Of a stretch of DNA of 10,102 nt, positions 7,805 through 10,102 are shown piece by piece. The stretch's first letter is position 1; the number at the start of each line of letters is the position of its first letter. Location of the stretch: the NCBI GenBank assembly GCA_020072905.1, contig JAIQGB010000120.1, positions 1 to 10,102 of the forward strand. The letters run 5' to 3'. Source of the DNA: Terriglobia bacterium. GTDB lineage: Bacteria > Acidobacteriota > Terriglobia > UBA7540. Made by a program: the position numbers and the translations under genes. The notes beneath the pieces are model-generated. The model did not search any database. It saw only the letters and a list, made by a program, of their open reading frames with translations, and was not told where the DNA came from.

Positions 7805-8248
7805 ATGAAAGAACTGGAAGGCTATTTCAAGGGGCTTTCGGACGTTACGCGCCTGCGAATCATGAACCTCCTCCTGCAGGGGGAGCTTTGCGTCTGCGAC
7901 ATCCAACGCATCGTTGATGGCTCTCAACCGACTATTTCCCGGCACCTCAACTATTTGAAGCATTCGGGCCTTGTGCTCGATCGGCGCGACGGGCTGCGCG
8001 TGTTCTACCGCGTGGCGAAGGACACCAGCGCCGACCTCAAGGCCCTGCGCCAGTTCCTGCGCAAAGTCTTCAAAGGGAAGGGCGTGCTGGACGCCGATCT
8101 GAATGAGCTGAAAGACGCCATGGCGCGAGGTGCCTGTGCCATACCGACGCCTATTCGCACCGTCGGGCCCGTAGCGAGCGACACAACAACCAGCCGTACG
8201 CCGCTTGGGGCCAGGCGGGGATTCCAATCTGGAGCAGAGCATGTCTGA
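7805..8248 (+). CDS. ArsR-family metalloregulatory repressor
   Basis: This is a dimeric winged-helix repressor that should come off DNA on binding a thiophilic metal or metalloid. The 147-residue protein has the family layout: YFKGLSDVTRLRIMNLLLQG (7-26), the metal-site segment ELCVCDI (27-33) with Cys29 and Cys31, a recognition helix SQPTISRHLNYLKHSGLV (40-57), and a beta-wing DRRDGLRVFYRV (59-70). In E. coli ArsR the As(III) site uses three Cys (CVCDLC); here the third position is Gln34, and the only other Cys is Cys111 near the C-terminus. After about residue 112 the tail is Thr/Pro/Arg-rich and unlike the family, which usually ends near 95-120 residues. The ATG has a very strong ribosome binding site (AAGGAGG, 4 bases upstream). 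The 3' end overlaps the next gene by 8 bp. As the first gene, next to a candidate operator, it probably controls the whole operon. The inducer could be As(III), Sb(III), another metal or a thiol oxidant. Confidence 0.9.
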   Translation: MKELEGYFKGLSDVTRLRIMNLLLQGELCVCDIQRIVDGSQPTISRHLNYLKHSGLVLDRRDGLRVFYRVAKDTSADLKALRQFLRKVFKGKGVLDADLNELKDAMARGACAIPTPIRTVGPVASDTTTSRTPLGARRGFQSGAEHV

Positions 8249-8690
8249 AGAGATGCTGAAGGTAACAGTTGACAAGTTCACTTTCCTGGTTCCGACGGGC
8301 CGGTTTTACAGCGACGCCGGCGTCTGGGTGAAGCTCGAAGGCAGTCGCGCACGGCTGGGCCTCTCTGACTTTGTCCAGCAGTCGAGCGGTGACGTCGCTT
8401 TCGCCAATGTGAAGCCCGTCGGAACCAAGGTCGAGCGGGGCGACGACTTCGCCGACATCGAAACGGTGAAAGTTGATGTCAGCGTCCCTGCTCCGGTGAA
8501 AGGGACGATTGTCGAGATTAACCCGCAGCTTGCGGAAGCAAGCGAACTCATCAACCAGGACCCTTATCACGCGGCGTGGCTCGCGGTCATCGAGCTTGCC
8601 GACTGGGAGGCCGACCGGGCGCGCCTGCTTGATCCCAACGCGTATCTTGCGCTCGTCAAAGACCAGGCCGAGGCGGAGGTGAAGAAATGA
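8241..8690 (+). CDS. GcvH-like lipoyl carrier protein (stand-alone)
   Basis: This resembles the glycine cleavage H protein, a small carrier whose lipoyl-lysine arm shuttles intermediates between enzymes. The chosen ATG gives 149 residues and has GGAG 6 bases upstream; an in-frame ATG at 8205 is less likely, lacking a ribosome binding site and deeply overlapping arsR. H-protein features are the N-terminal YSDAGVWVKLEG region (25-34), GLSDFVQQSSGDVAF (40-54), and the lipoylation loop ADIETVKVDVSVPAPVKG with Lys77 in the conserved place. After that come GTIVEIN and a C-terminal pattern (ELINQDPYHAAWL) matching the ELVNSEPYAGGW of E. coli GcvH. The usual HEW motif is replaced by AGVW. No gcvT, gcvP or lipoate ligase gene is nearby, so a role outside glycine cleavage is likely, for example as a dithiol carrier in a redox or sulfur-linked process. 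That role is inference. It overlaps arsR by 8 bp and the next gene by 4 bp (ATGA). Confidence 0.85.
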   Translation: MSEEMLKVTVDKFTFLVPTGRFYSDAGVWVKLEGSRARLGLSDFVQQSSGDVAFANVKPVGTKVERGDDFADIETVKVDVSVPAPVKGTIVEINPQLAEASELINQDPYHAAWLAVIELADWEADRARLLDPNAYLALVKDQAEAEVKK

Positions 8691-9097
8691 AAGGGAAAGT
8701 CGCCATCGTCCCCTGTAGCGGAATCGGCAAGAGTTACGGGTCCGTAGCTCGTGAGGGCGCTTTTGAAGTGACGCACGACCTTTGTCGCGAGAAGACCAGA
8801 CTGGTTCCTCTCGCTTTATTGGTGCTGGGCGATGATGAGGCGCGTTCGGCGCTGGCGGAAACGCAGGCCATCACGATTGATGGCTGCAGGCTCGCCTGCG
8901 CGGCCAAAGTCGTGGCGGAATCGGGAGGCACGGTCGCGCACAAGCTGCGGGTTTTTGATGTGTTCCGTCGCCATCGCAACTTGAAACCCTCCGGAATCGC
9001 TGAACTCGACGAGAACGGGAAAAAGTTGGCGCGAATTCTCGCCGACGAGATCAAGGAATTAGTCGAAGGAATGCAGGGAGGGACTGGCGGTGCCTGA
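8687..9097 (+). CDS. DGC-domain putative zinc-binding protein (short)
   Basis: This 136-residue protein belongs to the DGC family of putative zinc-binding proteins, named for a conserved Asp-Gly-Cys motif; the biochemical role is not established. Visible features are the N-terminal VAIVPCSGIGKSYGSVAREG (5-24) with Cys10, a middle segment LVPLALLVLGDDEAR, and IDGCRLACAAKV (64-75) with Asp65-Gly66-Cys67 and Cys71. Cys10, Cys67 and Cys71 are the likely metal or thiol ligands; Cys33 is additional. The C-terminal part (HKLRVFDVFRRHRNLKP, then a charged helix) is also typical, as I recall the family. The ATG at 8687 overlaps the previous stop in ATGA and has a strong GGAGGTGA about 4 bases upstream. 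No signal peptide or membrane segment is seen, so it should be cytoplasmic. It overlaps the following GTG-started gene by 8 bp. It probably works with the neighbouring second DGC protein. Confidence 0.82.
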   Translation: MKGKVAIVPCSGIGKSYGSVAREGAFEVTHDLCREKTRLVPLALLVLGDDEARSALAETQAITIDGCRLACAAKVVAESGGTVAHKLRVFDVFRRHRNLKPSGIAELDENGKKLARILADEIKELVEGMQGGTGGA

Positions 9098-9806
9098 TCT
9101 GGGCAGGAAAAAAGTGGGAATCATCGCGTGCTCGGGGGAAGAGATTCCCGAAGGCACCGTGACCCGGTTGGCGGCACTGAAGGTTCTTGAGACGCTGCGT
9201 CCTCACGAGACGGTGACGATTTGTTTGCCGCTGTTTCTCGCCGGCGGGGAGGGTGACCGTGCCTTCGCCCGCTTCCACCCGACAGTCGCCGTGGACGGGT
9301 GTGAGAAACGGTGTGCTGCTCGCAGTACGGAGATATATAGCAGCAAACCGGCGGTGAGCATCGTCGTCCATGACGGAGCGGACGCGACCCGTCTGGGCAC
9401 TGCGCGGCGACTAACGGAAGCGGGGATGAAGCGCGTAAATGATGTTGCCGAGCAGATTGCGCGCCACGTGGACCAGTTGCTCGGACTGAAATCGGATCGG
9501 CGCGCCGGTCGCGCGCTTGGCAGCCCCGAATCCCAGGAAGATTCCAAAGGAAGACAAGCCACTTGTTCCTGTGGCTCGGGAATTCCAGTCGCGACCTTGC
9601 GCCTCGCTGGACGGGAAGCCACCTTCGTCGCGCTCCCCTTGATCTTTGCCCAGTTTCGAGAGGCCGGGAAGTTGCCGGATGATTCCACCCAGGCCGAATT
9701 GATGGAGGCGGTGAGAATCTACAACCCCATCGCAGATGAGGATGAAGCGTCTTGCGCCGACCTGATCCTTCGAGAATACAGAGCGTACTGTCAGCGGAGC
9801 CATTGA
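9090..9806 (+). CDS. DGC-domain protein with extra Cys-containing C-terminal region
   Basis: This is a second DGC-family protein, 238 residues, with two parts. Residues 1-125 repeat the DGC plan of the upstream gene: VGIIACSGEEIPEGTVTRLA with Cys14, LPLFLAGGEGDRAFA, and VAVDGCEKRCAAR with Asp69-Gly70-Cys71 and Cys75. After a hydrophilic linker (about 132-157) comes a C-terminal region that I do not recognise. It has a CSCGSG motif (Cys159, Cys161), a hydrophobic segment LRLAGREATFVALPLIFAQF, and a helical end with VRIYNPIADEDE and LILREYRAYC (Cys222, Cys234). The CxC motif may bind metal or act as a redox pair. The start is a GTG at 9090 with GGGAGGGA upstream (9076-9083); it overlaps the previous gene by 8 bp. 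The stop overlaps the next start (TGATG). The paired DGC genes could be an old tandem duplication followed by a domain gain. The function is unknown. Confidence 0.8.
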   Translation: MPDLGRKKVGIIACSGEEIPEGTVTRLAALKVLETLRPHETVTICLPLFLAGGEGDRAFARFHPTVAVDGCEKRCAARSTEIYSSKPAVSIVVHDGADATRLGTARRLTEAGMKRVNDVAEQIARHVDQLLGLKSDRRAGRALGSPESQEDSKGRQATCSCGSGIPVATLRLAGREATFVALPLIFAQFREAGKLPDDSTQAELMEAVRIYNPIADEDEASCADLILREYRAYCQRSH

Positions 9807-10102
9807 TGTTGCGGACGGCCACCTATCACACCCGGGTTACATGGAAAGGCGAACACTGGGGTCACATCCAAATGGGCAACGGACCTGAGATGGACTTCTC
9901 CGCACCGCCTGATGTTCAGGGACATCCCGGCGTATTGACCCCGGAAGACGCCTTTGTGGCGGCAGTCAATACTTGCATCACCATGATGTTTCTCTGGACC
10001 GCCGAGCGCTTCAGGCTCGATCTGGTGTCCTACGAGTGCGAGGCTGAGGGGACGAAGCTCATAGAGTTGAACAGGACGGAAATCTTTACCTCAGTCCGGC
10101 TG
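9806..10102 (+). CDS. OsmC/Ohr-like protein, 5' part (runs off window)
   Basis: The first 99 residues of an OsmC-family protein are visible; the gene continues past the right edge (full length usually about 140). Members are small dimeric, Cys-based peroxidases or related thiol proteins in the cytoplasm. Visible family features are an initial beta-strand region (YHTRVTWKGEHWGHIQMGNG, 7-26), a PPDVQGHPGVLTPEDAFVAA stretch (34-53), and the helix with VNTCITMMFLWTAERF, where Cys57 is at the usual place of the first catalytic Cys. A strand, LDLVSYECEAEG, follows. The second catalytic Cys would lie beyond the window, so peroxidase activity cannot be judged. Cys78 in the strand is unusual. The ATG overlaps the previous TGA (TGATG), with GGAG 5-8 bases upstream. 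As the fifth overlapping gene it belongs to the arsR operon, pointing to thiol or oxidant chemistry. Confidence 0.82.
   Translation, partial: MLRTATYHTRVTWKGEHWGHIQMGNGPEMDFSAPPDVQGHPGVLTPEDAFVAAVNTCITMMFLWTAERFRLDLVSYECEAEGTKLIELNRTEIFTSVRL

Noticed and set aside
8205..8240. Upstream ATG at 8205 as the start of the GcvH-like gene
   Set aside because: It would add 12 residues unlike the family and has no good ribosome binding site, while the ATG at 8241 has GGAG 6 bases upstream.
7664..8281. 205-codon minus-strand frame opposite arsR
   Set aside because: The plus-strand ArsR translation has clear family motifs and a strong ribosome binding site, and this frame is its antisense shadow.
9121..9822. 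233-codon minus-strand frame opposite the second DGC gene
   Set aside because: It is an Arg/Pro/Ser-rich shadow. The plus-strand gene has family motifs and fits the overlapping operon.

Overview
The window is about 10.1 kb of moderately GC-rich DNA from a diderm (Gram-negative-type) bacterium. I infer the cell envelope from the tripartite RND efflux operon, which only makes sense with an outer membrane. No rRNA, tRNA or other lineage marker is present, so I do not name the organism. An environmental lineage fits the mix of genes, but that is a guess.

Layout. Positions 1-7089 on the minus strand hold an mdtABC-type RND efflux operon, transcribed leftwards. It starts with a membrane fusion protein (mdtA-like, 5839-7089), followed with zero spacing by an MdtB-like permease (5838-2538). 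An MdtC-like permease follows 3 bp later (2534 to beyond the left edge). The MdtB-like gene is split by a +1 frameshift in a five-base C/G run at 3243-3247. It also carries a roughly 60-residue Ser/Gly/Ala-rich insertion just before the break.

Positions 7090-7804 are a 715-bp divergent intergenic region without a credible gene. It contains a TGACCG-N6-CGGTCA dyad, a short GC-rich hairpin, a striking perfect 20-bp inverted repeat with a 13-nt loop, and an operator-like dyad (TATATGCG-N6-CGAATATA) just upstream of the next gene's ribosome binding site.

Positions 7805-10102 on the plus strand are a tightly packed operon in which every gene overlaps the next (8, 4, 8 and 1 bp). It encodes an ArsR-family repressor with a Cys-Val-Cys metalloid-binding motif, a stand-alone GcvH-like lipoyl carrier protein, a DGC-family putative zinc-binding protein, a second and longer DGC protein with an extra Cys-containing C-terminal region, and the start of an OsmC/Ohr-like protein that runs off the right edge.

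Working together. MdtA/B/C would form an inner-membrane, proton-driven pump that needs an outer-membrane channel not seen here. The right-hand cassette joins a thiol or metal sensor to a dithiol (lipoyl) carrier, two Cys-rich DGC proteins and a Cys-based OsmC-type protein. That suggests a metalloid, metal or thiol-redox response, but no enzyme or transporter inside the window fixes the substrate. This cassette is the best candidate for an under-described system here.
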